From: Methylopila sp. M107
GTDB taxonomy: Bacteria; Pseudomonadota; Alphaproteobacteria; Rhizobiales; Methylopilaceae
Assembly (NCBI RefSeq): GCF_000384475.1
Contig: NZ_ARWB01000001.1
Span: 2,646,176-2,710,175 of the forward strand
Reading direction: 5' to 3'
Length of the DNA stretch: 64,000 bases
Within the stretch, counting starts at the first letter, position 1. Every line of letters starts with the position of its first letter. The translations under genes were made by a program, and so were the position numbers. Below are positions 47,702-56,462 of this stretch, in pieces. The notes beneath the pieces are model-generated. The model was not told where the DNA came from and did no database searches. It saw only the letters and a program-made list of their open reading frames with translations.

Positions 47702-50161
47702 ATGGTCTACAAGCGCCAGATCGGCAGGCTGCCCATCGTCCCCGCGGACGCCAGGCAGCACAACGTCACCTGCCACTACTGCATCGTCGGATGTGGCTAC
47801 AAGGCCTTCACCTGGGACGCCCGCTACGAGGGCGGGACCGACCCGCAGTCGAACGCCTTTGGCGTGGACCTCGCCAAGCAGCAGGTCCAGGACACGGAAG
47901 CCTGGTACGCTCCGTCGATGTACAACGTCGTGCGCCAGGACGGCCGCGACGTCCACATCGTCATCAAGCCCGACAAGGCCTGCGTCGTGAACTCGGGCCT
48001 CGGCTCGGTGCGCGGCGCCCGGATGGCGGAGATGAGCCACTCGAAGGCCCGCGGCACGCAGCTCCAGCGCCTGACCGATCCGCTCGTGTGGCGCTACGGC
48101 CAGATCCAGCCGACGAGCTGGGACGACGCGCTCGACCTCGTCGCCCGCGTCACCGCGGCGGTGATCGCCGAACAGGGAGAGGACGGCCTCTTCGTCTCCG
48201 CCTTCGACCACGGCGGGGCCGGCGGCGGCTATGAGAACACCTGGGGCACCGGCAAGCTCTACTTCGAGGCCATGAAGGTGCGGAACATCCGCATCCACAA
48301 CCGGCCCGCCTACAACTCCGAGGTCCACGGCTCCCGCGACATGGGCGTCGGCGAGCTCAACAACTGCTACGAGGACGCCGAGCTCGCCGATACGATCGTC
48401 TGCGTCGGGAACAACCCGCTCGAGGCGCAGACCAACTATTTCCTGAACCACTGGATGCCGAACCTGAATGGCATGTCGGCGGCCAAGAAAAAGGCCGCGT
48501 TCGGCGACGAGCCGACTGGGCGCGGCCGGATCGTGTTCGTCGACCCGCGACGCACGGTGTCCGTCAACGCCTGCGAGACCGCGGGGAAGGACAACGTGCT
48601 CCACCTTGCGATCGAGTCCGGCACCGACCTCATCCTGTTCAACGCCTGGCTGACCTATGCGGCCGAGAAGGGCTGGATCGACAGGCCGTTCATCGACGCG
48701 TCCACCAAGGACTTCGACAAGGCGCTCGCCGCCAACAAGGTTTCGATCGCCGAGGCCGCGAAGGTGACGGGCCTGTCCGAGGCCGACATCGTCAAGGCGA
48801 TCACCTGGATCGCCGAGCCCAAGGACGGCGGCGCGCGGCGGCGCACGATGTTCGCCTACGAGAAGGGCCTGATCTGGGGCAACGACAACTACCGGACCAA
48901 CCAGTCGCTGGTGAACCTCGCGCTCGCGACGGGCAACATCGGGCGTCCGGGCGGCGGTTGCGTCCGCATGGGCGGCCACCAAGAGGGCTACTCGCGCCCC
49001 TCCGACACCCATGTCGGGCGACCGGCTCCCTACGTCGACAAGCTGCTGATCGAGGGCAAGGGCGGCGTCCACCACGTATGGGGCTGCGACCACTACAAGA
49101 CCACGCTGAACGCCATGGAGTTCAAGCGCGTCTACAAGCAGCGGACCGACCTCGTGAAGGACGCCATGAACGCCGTCCCGTACGGCGACCGCGACGCCAT
49201 GGTCGAGGCGATCATGGGCGCGATCCGCAAGGGCGGTCTGTTCTCGGTCGACGTCGACATCGTCACCACAAAAATCGGCGCCGCTGCCCACGTCATCCTG
49301 CCCGCGGCGACGTCCGGCGAGATGAACCTGACCTCCATGAACGGCGAGCGGCGCATGCGGCTCACCGAGCGCTACATGGACCCTCCCGGACAGGCGATGC
49401 CGGACTGCCTGATCGCCGCGCGGCTCGCCAACAACCTCGAGCGCGTGTTCCGGGCCGCGGGCAAGGCCGACGTCGCCGACAGGTTCAAGGGCTTTGACTG
49501 GAAGACCGAGGAGGACGCCTTCATGGACGGCTACCACGCCCACGAGGGCGGCGGCGAGCACGTCACCTACGAGCGTCTGCGCGCGATGGGCAACAACGGG
49601 TTCCAGGAGCCCGCGACGGGATTCGTGGACGGAAAGATCGTCGGCACCCAGCGCCTCTTGGCCGACGGCAAGTTCAAGTCGAAGGACGGCAAGGCCACGT
49701 TCGCCGAGACCGCATGGCGCGGCCTCCAAGCGGCGGGCAAGCAGGCCGAAAAGGACAAGTTCCCGTTCCTGATCAACAACGGCCGCGCGAACCTCGTCTG
49801 GCAGAGCGCATACCTCGACCAGGCGGACGAGTTCGTGCAGGACCGCTGGCCCTACCCGTTCGTCGAGATGAACCCCGACGACATGGCGGAGCTGAAGCTC
49901 GGCGAGGGCGACCTCGTCGAGATCCACAACGACAACGGCGCGACGCAGGCCATGGCCTACCCGACGCCGACGGCCAAGCGCGGCCAAGTCTTCATGCTGT
50001 TCGGATACCCGTCCGGCGTACAGGGCAACGTCGTGTCGGCGGGCGTGAACGAGTTCGTCATCCCGAACTACAAGCAGACCTGGGGCGCGATCCGGAAGAT
50101 CGCCGACGCGCCGGAAGGCGTCCGGAACGCGAGCTACAAGTCCAAGGAATACAGGACGTAA
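47702..50161 (+). CDS. aioA: Arsenite oxidase large molybdopterin subunit
   Basis: The catalytic subunit oxidising arsenite to arsenate with a Mo-bis-MGD centre, 819 residues. Near the N-terminus TCHYCIVGCGYK supplies three Cys (24, 27, 31) for a [3Fe-4S] cluster, a hallmark of AioA (other family members have four Cys). RPAYNSEVHGSRDMGVGELN and VCVGNNPLEAQTNYFLNHWM are highly conserved in AioA. Export is by piggyback on the Tat signal of AioB. The gene follows AGGAGG and ends before a strong hairpin. Confidence 0.96.
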   Translation: MVYKRQIGRLPIVPADARQHNVTCHYCIVGCGYKAFTWDARYEGGTDPQSNAFGVDLAKQQVQDTEAWYAPSMYNVVRQDGRDVHIVIKPDKACVVNSGLGSVRGARMAEMSHSKARGTQLQRLTDPLVWRYGQIQPTSWDDALDLVARVTAAVIAEQGEDGLFVSAFDHGGAGGGYENTWGTGKLYFEAMKVRNIRIHNRPAYNSEVHGSRDMGVGELNNCYEDAELADTIVCVGNNPLEAQTNYFLNHWMPNLNGMSAAKKKAAFGDEPTGRGRIVFVDPRRTVSVNACETAGKDNVLHLAIESGTDLILFNAWLTYAAEKGWIDRPFIDASTKDFDKALAANKVSIAEAAKVTGLSEADIVKAITWIAEPKDGGARRRTMFAYEKGLIWGNDNYRTNQSLVNLALATGNIGRPGGGCVRMGGHQEGYSRPSDTHVGRPAPYVDKLLIEGKGGVHHVWGCDHYKTTLNAMEFKRVYKQRTDLVKDAMNAVPYGDRDAMVEAIMGAIRKGGLFSVDVDIVTTKIGAAAHVILPAATSGEMNLTSMNGERRMRLTERYMDPPGQAMPDCLIAARLANNLERVFRAAGKADVADRFKGFDWKTEEDAFMDGYHAHEGGGEHVTYERLRAMGNNGFQEPATGFVDGKIVGTQRLLADGKFKSKDGKATFAETAWRGLQAAGKQAEKDKFPFLINNGRANLVWQSAYLDQADEFVQDRWPYPFVEMNPDDMAELKLGEGDLVEIHNDNGATQAMAYPTPTAKRGQVFMLFGYPSGVQGNVVSAGVNEFVIPNYKQTWGAIRKIADAPEGVRNASYKSKEYRT

Positions 50162-50172
50162 GCGTACCCAAA

Positions 50173-50213
50173 ATCGGTGGACGCGCGGGCCGCTTCTCCG
50201 CGCGTCCACCGAT
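50173..50213. terminator. Bidirectional hairpin between aioA and hipA
   Basis: Perfect 16-bp arms (50173-50188 and 50198-50213) enclose a 9-nt loop, between the stops of two convergent genes. It can stop transcription from both sides, though there is no long T-run. Confidence 0.8.
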
Positions 50214-50221
50214 CTCTGAGA

Positions 50222-51619
50222 TTAAGACGGCATGAAGGGGCTTATCGTCACCGTCTCTATCTCACCCTCTGAATCTAAGTCTGCATCGTCAGCCTTAGCA
50301 TCGTGATCGGATGTGTGTTCATCACTTAGGTTGCTGATCATATTGCGACAGTTGCCAGCGATGTGTCCGGCAATCTCGCCATATACATTTGAAGGCATCA
50401 TCGAACGGTCCATTTCGTCAATTGTCGAGGGAAGTCGTTCGAGGACAGCAGTCGATAGTTCAGCGACGCGGCGCTTTACGAAGGTTGCGTTTAGATTGTT
50501 CTTCTCCGCAAACCTGATCCAATGCCGGCCAAAAATATAACGGCCGCGTTGCCTGCCGGCGACTTTCATCGCAAGGTTATTGGTGACGCCCTCATAGATC
50601 TGGCCGTTCATTACGTCATAAAGCGGAGCGAGTTGTGTGGCGCCTCCTCGTCCGATGAGCAGCGAATAGTTCTTCGCGTGCGCGTCTACGTTGCCCGCCA
50701 GGATGTTGAACAGGACGGCGTCGAGGAAACGTCGGACGTTGGCGGCGGCTTCTCTGGTCTTCCTCAGCACGGAGAAGCAAGCGTCAAGGGTCGGCCCGGG
50801 CTGACTAAGTTCGCTGTTCCACTCGTATTTCAGTTGAGGCGGGACGCCGAGCGCCTGACAGAAGTCCTCTTGGTGAAGACGCCTGTATTCGCCTTCGCGT
50901 CGGAGGCGGTCGTAGCGCTTCACCAGCAGGTACGGAATGTCCTCGACCGCATGGACAGAGACCTCCGCGGCCGGTAGCCCGGCGGCCTTGGCGAGACGCA
51001 GGCAAAAGGCTTCATTCTCGACCGACGCGTGGAAATGCTTGTTCGCCGGTTTCAGGATGTGGGTGCTTGGAGCTCCATCGAGCGCAAGGCCGATTGATCC
51101 GTCTTCGAGCTGCGCGACCGCCAGCTTCTCCTGTGCGCCAGCCAGCGACATGTGGACGCCGTCTTCGCCCACGAGCAGTGGCCGAGCAGGCAGACGCCGT
51201 ATCGCATCGGCTAGCTCGGCGTCGGTCAGGGATCTGTAGCGGGGTTTGCGAGCTGCGGCCGCTTCCGGCGGCCGCAGCTCGAGCGCGCCAGGCAAATCTT
51301 CGCCCATCGCGGCGAGCATGGCGAACACGTCCAGCTGGTTGACCTTTAGCGCTGCGCCTACCGCCCGAAGCGCGACCCGTCCCTCAGGAAGGAGGTTCAT
51401 GAACCAGGGATGGACGATGTCACCCTGATAGGGATCATCAGAAAGCGGCATCGAAATCGAGATTGGGAAAGCGCGATCAGACCTAATCCAGGCCGGGTCA
51501 TACCGGAAGCTGAGATCCGTTACGGCCTGCGAATCACGCTGGAGGCGTCCGATTTCCCTGCCAGCGAACGTGACCTGCAGCCACTCGCCGGCCGTGACCG
51601 GCTTCTCATCGAACCTCAT
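50222..51619 (-). CDS. hipA: HipA-family serine/threonine kinase toxin
   Basis: A 465-residue HipA kinase; family members phosphorylate glutamyl-tRNA synthetase or other targets and cause dormancy. The N-terminal lobe has VTFAGREIGRLQRD and FPISISMPLSDDPYQGDIVH. SLAGAQEKLAVAQ is the activation/ATP segment. The catalytic core has FNILAGNVDAHAKNYSLL (Asp312 and Asn317) and LAPLYDVM (Asp334). The last ~35 residues form an unusual acidic tail (AKADDADLDSEGEIE). It overlaps hipB by 4 nt and is converged upon by aioA. It is probably a plasmid stability or persistence module. Confidence 0.92.
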   Translation of the reverse strand: MRFDEKPVTAGEWLQVTFAGREIGRLQRDSQAVTDLSFRYDPAWIRSDRAFPISISMPLSDDPYQGDIVHPWFMNLLPEGRVALRAVGAALKVNQLDVFAMLAAMGEDLPGALELRPPEAAAARKPRYRSLTDAELADAIRRLPARPLLVGEDGVHMSLAGAQEKLAVAQLEDGSIGLALDGAPSTHILKPANKHFHASVENEAFCLRLAKAAGLPAAEVSVHAVEDIPYLLVKRYDRLRREGEYRRLHQEDFCQALGVPPQLKYEWNSELSQPGPTLDACFSVLRKTREAAANVRRFLDAVLFNILAGNVDAHAKNYSLLIGRGGATQLAPLYDVMNGQIYEGVTNNLAMKVAGRQRGRYIFGRHWIRFAEKNNLNATFVKRRVAELSTAVLERLPSTIDEMDRSMMPSNVYGEIAGHIAGNCRNMISNLSDEHTSDHDAKADDADLDSEGEIETVTISPFMPS

Positions 51620-51891
51620 GGGCGGTGCGCCCCGTCGTTACCATAGTCATCGTCTTCTTCGAATGACGGCGAAGGTGGTGCTTCGACCTTGAGCTCAATC
51701 CCAAGCTCGCTGAGGACCTTCAACACGAGGCCGATTTGGCAGGTCTCCTTGCCATTTTCGAAATCGACAATGAAGCGGATGCCGACGTTTGCGGATAAAG
51801 CCAGGTCGGGCTGCCTCAGCCCGAGCGCCTTCCTTCTCTGCCTGGCGAAAGAGCCGAGCTCTTGGGCCGATGAGATTCCGATCGCGATCAT
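51616..51891 (-). CDS. hipB: HipB-type XRE-family antitoxin
   Basis: A 91-residue DNA-binding antitoxin. The HTH is ELGSFARQRRKALGLRQPDL followed by ALSANVGIRFIVDFENGKET. The acidic C-terminus (FEEDDDYGNDGAHRP) may contact HipA. It should repress hipBA through the palindromes just upstream, one of which reaches its start codon. It overlaps hipA by 4 nt. Confidence 0.9.
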   Translation of the reverse strand: MIAIGISSAQELGSFARQRRKALGLRQPDLALSANVGIRFIVDFENGKETCQIGLVLKVLSELGIELKVEAPPSPSFEEDDDYGNDGAHRP

Positions 51892-52022
51892 GTCACGCCC
51901 ATTATTTCCCGAAAGGGAAATAATGGGCGTGACACTGCCATTGTGTCAAGTAATTTCCCGATCGGTAAATTGGCTCAAACTAAACACCTTTCGCTTATAT
52001 AATTTCCCGCTCGGTAATTTAT
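51891..52022. promoter_or_regulatory. Three HipB operators, one with 20-bp perfect arms
   Basis: Site 1 (51891-51934) is a perfect 20-bp inverted repeat around GAAA and begins at the hipB start codon; its core is TTTCCC-N4-GGGAAA. Site 2 (51952-51971) is AATTTCCCGATCGGTAAATT. Site 3 (51999-52022) has TTTCCC-N4-GGTAA with flanking complementary bases. The shared TTTCCC/GGNAAA core repeated three times points to cooperative autorepression. The sequence here is markedly AT-rich. Confidence 0.75.
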
Positions 52023-52115
52023 ATGTTGATCCGGTGATAGGCACAGTCGCTTTGGCGCGGCGCCGGGTCTTCAACTCCATAAGGATCTCGCCTCGGCGAA
52101 ATGGGAGCCGGCTTA

Positions 52116-52388
52116 TCAGGATACAGAGGTGAGCAGCCCGTATCCCGCGAGCGCCAGCGTCGAGCCGACCGCGAGTAGCTGGGCCGGGTTGCGCGTATCG
52201 TCGCGACGGGCCCCGATCAGCAGAGCCGTTGCGGCCGCCGCGGCCAGCGACAAGGCCGGAAGGGCGGCGAGGTGGGCCTCGCCGTCCGACAGCCGCGCGC
52301 TTCCCCACCGCCCGAGGTCGAGCGCCACGGCGGCGACCGCGAACAGGGCGAGGACGCTCCACAGGAGCTGGCCGAGACGTTCCGGCAT
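52116..52388 (-). CDS. Small membrane protein next to pstS
   Basis: A 90-residue protein with three likely helices (LGQLLWSVLALFAVAAVALD, AHLAALPALSLAAAAATALL, AVGSTLALAGYGLLTSVS). The ATG at 52388 follows GGAGG-like sequence. It sits 52 bp after pstS on the same strand, so it is probably co-transcribed. No family was recognised. Confidence 0.55.
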   Translation of the reverse strand: MPERLGQLLWSVLALFAVAAVALDLGRWGSARLSDGEAHLAALPALSLAAAAATALLIGARRDDTRNPAQLLAVGSTLALAGYGLLTSVS

Positions 52389-52440
52389 AGGAGGGATCCG
52401 TGCGGGGCCGGCGGCGCGAGCCGCCACCGGCCCCCCGGGG

Positions 52441-53496
52441 TCAGGACTTGGGCGACGAGATGGTGACCAGGCGCTTCGCGGAGTCCTCGGCCTTCTTGGC
52501 TTCGGCCTCCGGGAGGGCCACCAGCCCCTTCTCCGTGAGGAATCCCTCCTCGCCCATCGCCTTGTCGGAGGCGTAGTCGGCGATGAACTCCTTGAAGCCT
52601 GGGATCACGCCGACGTGCTGCTTCTTGAAGTAGACGTACATCGGGCGGGCGACCGCGTACTTCCCGCTCGAGATGTTCTCGTAGGTGGGCTCGGTGCCGT
52701 CGACCGTCGCGCCCTTGATCGACGACGCGTTCTCCTCGAGGAACGAGTAGCCGAACACGCCGACCGCCTTCGGGTTGGATTCGAGCTTCTGGACGATGAG
52801 GTTGTCGTTCTCGCCGGCGTCGATGTATGCGCCGTCCTCGCGGATCGTCTTCCAGACCTTCTCGAAGCCCTTGGGGTCCGCCTTCTTCATCGCGGCGACC
52901 GATTCGACCTTTTCCGCGCCCTTCTCCATCACGAGCTCAAGGAAGCTGTCGCGCGTGCCGGACGTCGGAGGCGGGCCAAGGACCTCGATCCGCTCGGCTG
53001 GCAATGACGGATCGATCTCGTTCCACATCTTGTGCGGGTTCGCGACCAGCTTCCCGTCGGGACCGGGAACCTCCTTGGCGAGTGCGAGAAACACCTGCGC
53101 CTTGGTGAGCTTGAGGTCCGGCCCCTTCTTGGAGTTCGCGATGGTCAGGCCGTCGTAGCCGATGTTGAGCTCGACGATGTCCTTCACGCCGTTCTTCTGG
53201 CAGTCGTCGAACTCGCTCTTCTTGATCGCGCGCGAGGCGTTCGAGGCGTCGGGATGGCCCGCGCCGACGCCGGCGCAGAACAGCTTGAAGCCGCCGCCCG
53301 TGCCCGTGGACTCGACCACCGGGGTCTTGAACTGGCCGCCCTTGCCGAACTGCTCGGCCGCCGCGGTCGTGAAGGGATAGACCGTCGACGATCCGACGAT
53401 GCGGATCGTGTCGCGCGACTGCGCATGGGCCGGCGCCGACAGTCCGGCGGAGGCCACGATCAGCGCCGCGGCGCTGGCCTGGATGATGGTTTTCAT
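52441..53496 (-). CDS. pstS: PstS phosphate-binding protein of the arsenic region
   Basis: A periplasmic phosphate-binding protein, 351 residues, with a signal (MKTIIQASAAALIVASAGLSAPAHA). Ligand loops are RIVGSSTVYPFT, VESTGTGGGFKLFC, DASNASRAIKKSEF and GPPPTSGTRDSFLEL. No pstCAB genes follow, so it must work with transporters encoded elsewhere. Many arsenite-oxidiser clusters carry pst genes, which favour phosphate over arsenate. A PHO-box-like site lies about 90 bp upstream. Confidence 0.88.
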   Translation of the reverse strand: MKTIIQASAAALIVASAGLSAPAHAQSRDTIRIVGSSTVYPFTTAAAEQFGKGGQFKTPVVESTGTGGGFKLFCAGVGAGHPDASNASRAIKKSEFDDCQKNGVKDIVELNIGYDGLTIANSKKGPDLKLTKAQVFLALAKEVPGPDGKLVANPHKMWNEIDPSLPAERIEVLGPPPTSGTRDSFLELVMEKGAEKVESVAAMKKADPKGFEKVWKTIREDGAYIDAGENDNLIVQKLESNPKAVGVFGYSFLEENASSIKGATVDGTEPTYENISSGKYAVARPMYVYFKKQHVGVIPGFKEFIADYASDKAMGEEGFLTEKGLVALPEAEAKKAEDSAKRLVTISSPKS

Positions 53497-53584
53497 GGGC
53501 GGAACCCCGTGTTTCGGTCGTGGGTTGATCGGCGCCAAGAGTGGCTTTCCAGCTCTACGGCTCGCTGTTGATTAGGTGTCGATT

Positions 53585-53602
53585 GCAACAGTTCGATGAC
53601 AA
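53585..53602 (-). promoter_or_regulatory. PHO-box-like site before pstS
   Basis: On the minus strand TTGTCAT-CGAA-CTGTTGC resembles the PhoB box CTGTCAT-N4-CTGTCAT (6 and 4-5 of 7 matches). Beyond it, the 340 bp to arsR hold no gene I can support and are AT-richer, with likely but unassigned arsR promoter elements. Confidence 0.4.
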
Positions 53603-53940
53603 GCAAAGTCAATTGCGAGTCCTTTTCGTGCTTTGTCTTCATTTGCCGATCCCGTGAACAGTACATTTTGTGTATGCGACGGCATATACCCTTCGCGACG
53701 GGTCGTATTTGATATGTAATTCGATGCTTCAACGCTCGTCATGTGTCGCGGTTGCACGCGACGGTAAATCGAGGGCGTGTCTAGGCGATCAATCCGACCG
53801 TTTGCGAGGCGCTCGGAGGCGTCGCCGTCTTCCTCGCCGTCAATGGGTTGCCAAGCCGTCACGCAAATGACATGGACAGAGACTATTCGTCGTTTCGACA
53901 ATTCTCGATTTACAAAATCCGCTTTAGTCATGGAGCGAAC

Positions 53941-54399
53941 GTGACGATCACCCAACGGGTCAGCAGGACCACCGACCAGACGGCCGCCCCGCAGCCATCC
54001 ACTCCGGACGTGCTGGATCAGGGCGAGGCGCGGGCGATCGACGCCCTGTCCGCGCTCGGTCAGTGGACGCGGCTTCGCATCTTCCGGCTGTTGGTCTCCC
54101 GCGCTCCCGACGGACTGGCTGCCGGCGCGATCGCAGACGAGGTCGGTTCGCTCCAGAACACGCTGTCGACGCACCTCGCGATCCTGTCCCGCGCGGGCCT
54201 GATCGTCGGCGTCCGGGACGGCCGCTCGATCCTCTACCGTGCCGACCTCGACGGGATGGGATCGCTCGTCAGCTACATGCTGACCGACTGCTGCAACGGG
54301 CATCCCGAGGTTTGCGCGCCGATCTTCGAGACCCTCCAGGGGAGCTGCGGCTGCGGCCCCCGCCCATCAGACCGGGAGAAGCACGATGGAGCCGAATGA
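53941..54399 (+). CDS. arsR: ArsR-family repressor
   Basis: A metalloregulator of 152 residues. The winged HTH is ALSALGQWTRLRIFRLLVSR ... LQNTLSTHLAILSRAGLIVG. Arsenite-sensing Cys candidates are near the C-terminus: TDCCNGHPEVC (Cys117, 118, 125) and SCGCG (Cys136, 138), so the sensor is of the C-terminal-Cys type rather than the helix-3 CVC type. The GTG at 53941 follows GGAGC. It overlaps arsC by 14 nt and heads the ars operon. Confidence 0.88.
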   Translation: MTITQRVSRTTDQTAAPQPSTPDVLDQGEARAIDALSALGQWTRLRIFRLLVSRAPDGLAAGAIADEVGSLQNTLSTHLAILSRAGLIVGVRDGRSILYRADLDGMGSLVSYMLTDCCNGHPEVCAPIFETLQGSCGCGPRPSDREKHDGAE

Positions 54400-54907
54400 C
54401 GCCCAGGGGACCTACAATGTCCTGTTCCTCTGCACGGGAAACTCAGCCCGATCGATCATCGCCGAATGCGTGATGAACCGGGTGGGCCAAGGTCGCTTCA
54501 AGGCTTTCTCGGCCGGGAGCCATCCCCGCGGCGAGGTCAACCCGTTCGCGCTCGACCTGCTGAAGCGCACCAACTTCGACGTCTCCGGGCTGCGGTCGAA
54601 GTCCTGGAACGAGTTCGCCCAGGACGGCGCGCCGAAACTCGATTTCGTGTTCACGGTCTGCGACGACGCGGCGGGCGAGGAGTGTCCCTATTGGCCGGGG
54701 CAGCCGATGTCGGCGCATTGGGGCATGCCGGACCCGGCCGCCTTCGAGGGATCCGACACCGAAAAGGCGCTCGCCTTCGCTGACACCATGCGCGGCCTTA
54801 CGAACCGAATCTCGGTCTTCACGAGCCTGCCGCTCAAGACCATCGACAAGCTGTCGCTGCAGCGTCGCCTCGACGAGATCGGCAAGAGCCATCCGTCGGC
54901 CGCCTGA
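54386..54907 (+). CDS. arsC: Arsenate reductase, low-molecular-weight phosphatase type
   Basis: Reduces arsenate to arsenite with a phosphotyrosine-phosphatase-like fold, 173 residues. The P-loop FLCTGNSARSIIAE has the Cys-x5-Arg nucleophile (Cys16). The GSHPRGEVNPFALDLLKR and DFVFTVCDDAAGEECPYWPG loops carry the further redox Cys. It is the thioredoxin-type reductase, distinct from the glutaredoxin-type enzyme at 55996. It lies between arsR and acr3. Confidence 0.9.
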   Translation: MEPNDAQGTYNVLFLCTGNSARSIIAECVMNRVGQGRFKAFSAGSHPRGEVNPFALDLLKRTNFDVSGLRSKSWNEFAQDGAPKLDFVFTVCDDAAGEECPYWPGQPMSAHWGMPDPAAFEGSDTEKALAFADTMRGLTNRISVFTSLPLKTIDKLSLQRRLDEIGKSHPSAA

Positions 54908-54926
54908 CACCCATCGAAAGAACGTC

Positions 54927-56003
54927 ATGTCCCTGTTCGAGCGCTACCTGACCGTCTGGGTCTTCCTCTGCATCATCGTCGGCGTGGCGCTCGGCTACGT
55001 CGCGCCCGGAGTGTTCCAGGCGATCGGCGGCCTGGAGGTCGCCAGCGTCAACCTGCCCGTCGCGGTGCTCATCTGGCTGATGATCATCCCCATGCTGGTC
55101 AAGGTCGACTTCGCGGCGCTGCGCGAGGTCGGCTCTCACTGGCGGGGCATCTCGGTGACACTGTTCATCAACTGGGCGGTAAAGCCGTTCTCGATGGCGC
55201 TGCTGGGCTGGTTCTTCATCGGCTGGCTGTTCCGTCCCTACCTGCCCGCCGATCAGATCGACAGCTACATCGCCGGCCTGATCCTTCTTGCCGCAGCGCC
55301 TTGCACCGCGATGGTCTTCGTGTGGTCGAACCTGACCAAGGGCGATCCGCTGTTCACGCTCTCCCAGGTCGCGGTCAACGACGCCATCATGATCGTGGCC
55401 TTCGCGCCGATCGTCGCTCTGCTGCTCGGGCTGTCATCGATCACCGTGCCATGGGAAACCCTGATCCTTTCCGTCGCCCTCTACATCGTGGTGCCGGTGA
55501 TCGTCGCTCAAGTATTGCGGCGGCAGGTTCTGGCTTCCGGCGGCCCTGCCGCGCTCGACCGTCTGCTCGCGCGCATCCAGCCGCTGTCGCTCGTCGCACT
55601 GCTCGCGACGCTGGTTCTGCTTTTCGCCTTCCAGGGCGAACAGATCATCGCCCAGCCGCTTGTGATCGCGCTGCTCGCGGTCCCAATCCTGATCCAGGTC
55701 TACTTCAACTCCGGGCTTGCCTACCTGCTGAACCGCGCGACTGGGGAAGCGCATTGCGTGGCCGGCCCGTCGGCTTTGATCGGCGCCTCGAACTTCTTCG
55801 AGCTGGCCGTCGCAGCGGCCATCAGCCTGTTCGGCTTCAAGTCCGGCGCGGCGCTCGCGACCGTGGTCGGGGTGCTGATCGAGGTGCCCGTCATGCTGTC
55901 AGTCGTCTGGATCGTGAACCGCTCGAAGCCCTGGTACGAGGCCCGCGGCGTGCGACGCGCAAGTCCCCCACGAAGCCCGCTCTTGAGGAAGCTGCATGAC
56001 TGA
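54927..56003 (+). CDS. acr3: Acr3-family arsenite efflux permease
   Basis: Exports arsenite from the cytoplasm. It has 358 residues and ten helices, with the conserved FINWAVKPFSMALLGWFFIG, LLAAAPCTAMVFVWSNLTKG (essential Cys in AAPCTAMVF) and PSALIGASNFFELAVAAAIS. The downstream arsC starts inside its 3' end (8-nt overlap). Acr3 and the two reductases together clear arsenate that enters through phosphate uptake. Confidence 0.94.
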   Translation: MSLFERYLTVWVFLCIIVGVALGYVAPGVFQAIGGLEVASVNLPVAVLIWLMIIPMLVKVDFAALREVGSHWRGISVTLFINWAVKPFSMALLGWFFIGWLFRPYLPADQIDSYIAGLILLAAAPCTAMVFVWSNLTKGDPLFTLSQVAVNDAIMIVAFAPIVALLLGLSSITVPWETLILSVALYIVVPVIVAQVLRRQVLASGGPAALDRLLARIQPLSLVALLATLVLLFAFQGEQIIAQPLVIALLAVPILIQVYFNSGLAYLLNRATGEAHCVAGPSALIGASNFFELAVAAAISLFGFKSGAALATVVGVLIEVPVMLSVVWIVNRSKPWYEARGVRRASPPRSPLLRKLHD

Positions 56004-56406
56004 GACCGTCACCATCTGGCACAACCCCGACTGCGGCACGTCCCGCAACACCTTGGCGATGATCCGCGCCGCAGGAATTGAACCGACCGTCGTCGAATAC
56101 CTGAAGGCGCCGCCGACCCGCGACGAGCTGGCGAAGGCGATCGCCGACGCCGGACTGACGCCACGGGAAGCCGCCCGGGAGAAGGACACGCCGTTCTCGG
56201 AGCTCGGCCTCGGCGACCCCGAAGTGGACGGCGACCGGATCATCGACGCCATGCTCGAGCACCCGATCCTGATCAACCGCCCGTTCGTGTTCACCTCGCG
56301 CGGCGTGCGGCTCTGCCGACCGTCCGAGGTCGTGCAGGAGATCCTGCCTGAGCCGCTGCAGGGCGAGTTCACCAAGGAAGACGGCGAGGTCGTCAAGGTC
56401 GGCTAG
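55996..56406 (+). CDS. arsC: Arsenate reductase, glutaredoxin type
   Basis: A 136-residue ArsC of the R773 type using glutathione/glutaredoxin. The active site IWHNPDCGTSRNTL places Cys13 before the basic residues, and HPILINRPFVFTSRGVRLCR supplies the conserved Arg. Two unrelated ArsC types in one operon give redundancy with different electron donors. It overlaps acr3 by 8 nt. Confidence 0.9.
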   Translation: MTETVTIWHNPDCGTSRNTLAMIRAAGIEPTVVEYLKAPPTRDELAKAIADAGLTPREAAREKDTPFSELGLGDPEVDGDRIIDAMLEHPILINRPFVFTSRGVRLCRPSEVVQEILPEPLQGEFTKEDGEVVKVG

Positions 56407-56420
56407 CGCCGTAAGGTCGC

Positions 56421-56462
56421 TTGACTAATGTCCATGCGTCGGGATACGTCGACGCATGGACA
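56421..56462 (+). promoter_or_regulatory. Promoter and self-operator of the second arsR
   Basis: TTGACT (56421-56426) and ATACGT (56444-56449) are 17 bp apart. A perfect 13-bp inverted repeat (56429-56441 and 56450-56462, 8-nt centre) covers the spacer, the -10 and the ATG at 56456. A repressor bound there would block both polymerase and translation start. Confidence 0.6.

Noticed and set aside
47612-50209. 865-codon open frame antisense to aioA
   Set aside because: It is the mirror of aioA codon bias in GC-rich DNA; the product is Val/Asp/Arg-rich with no motif, while aioA is unmistakable.
51946-52080. 44-codon minus-strand frame upstream of hipB
   Set aside because: It has an ATG and a weak ribosome site, but its last third is just the hipBA operators read as codons.
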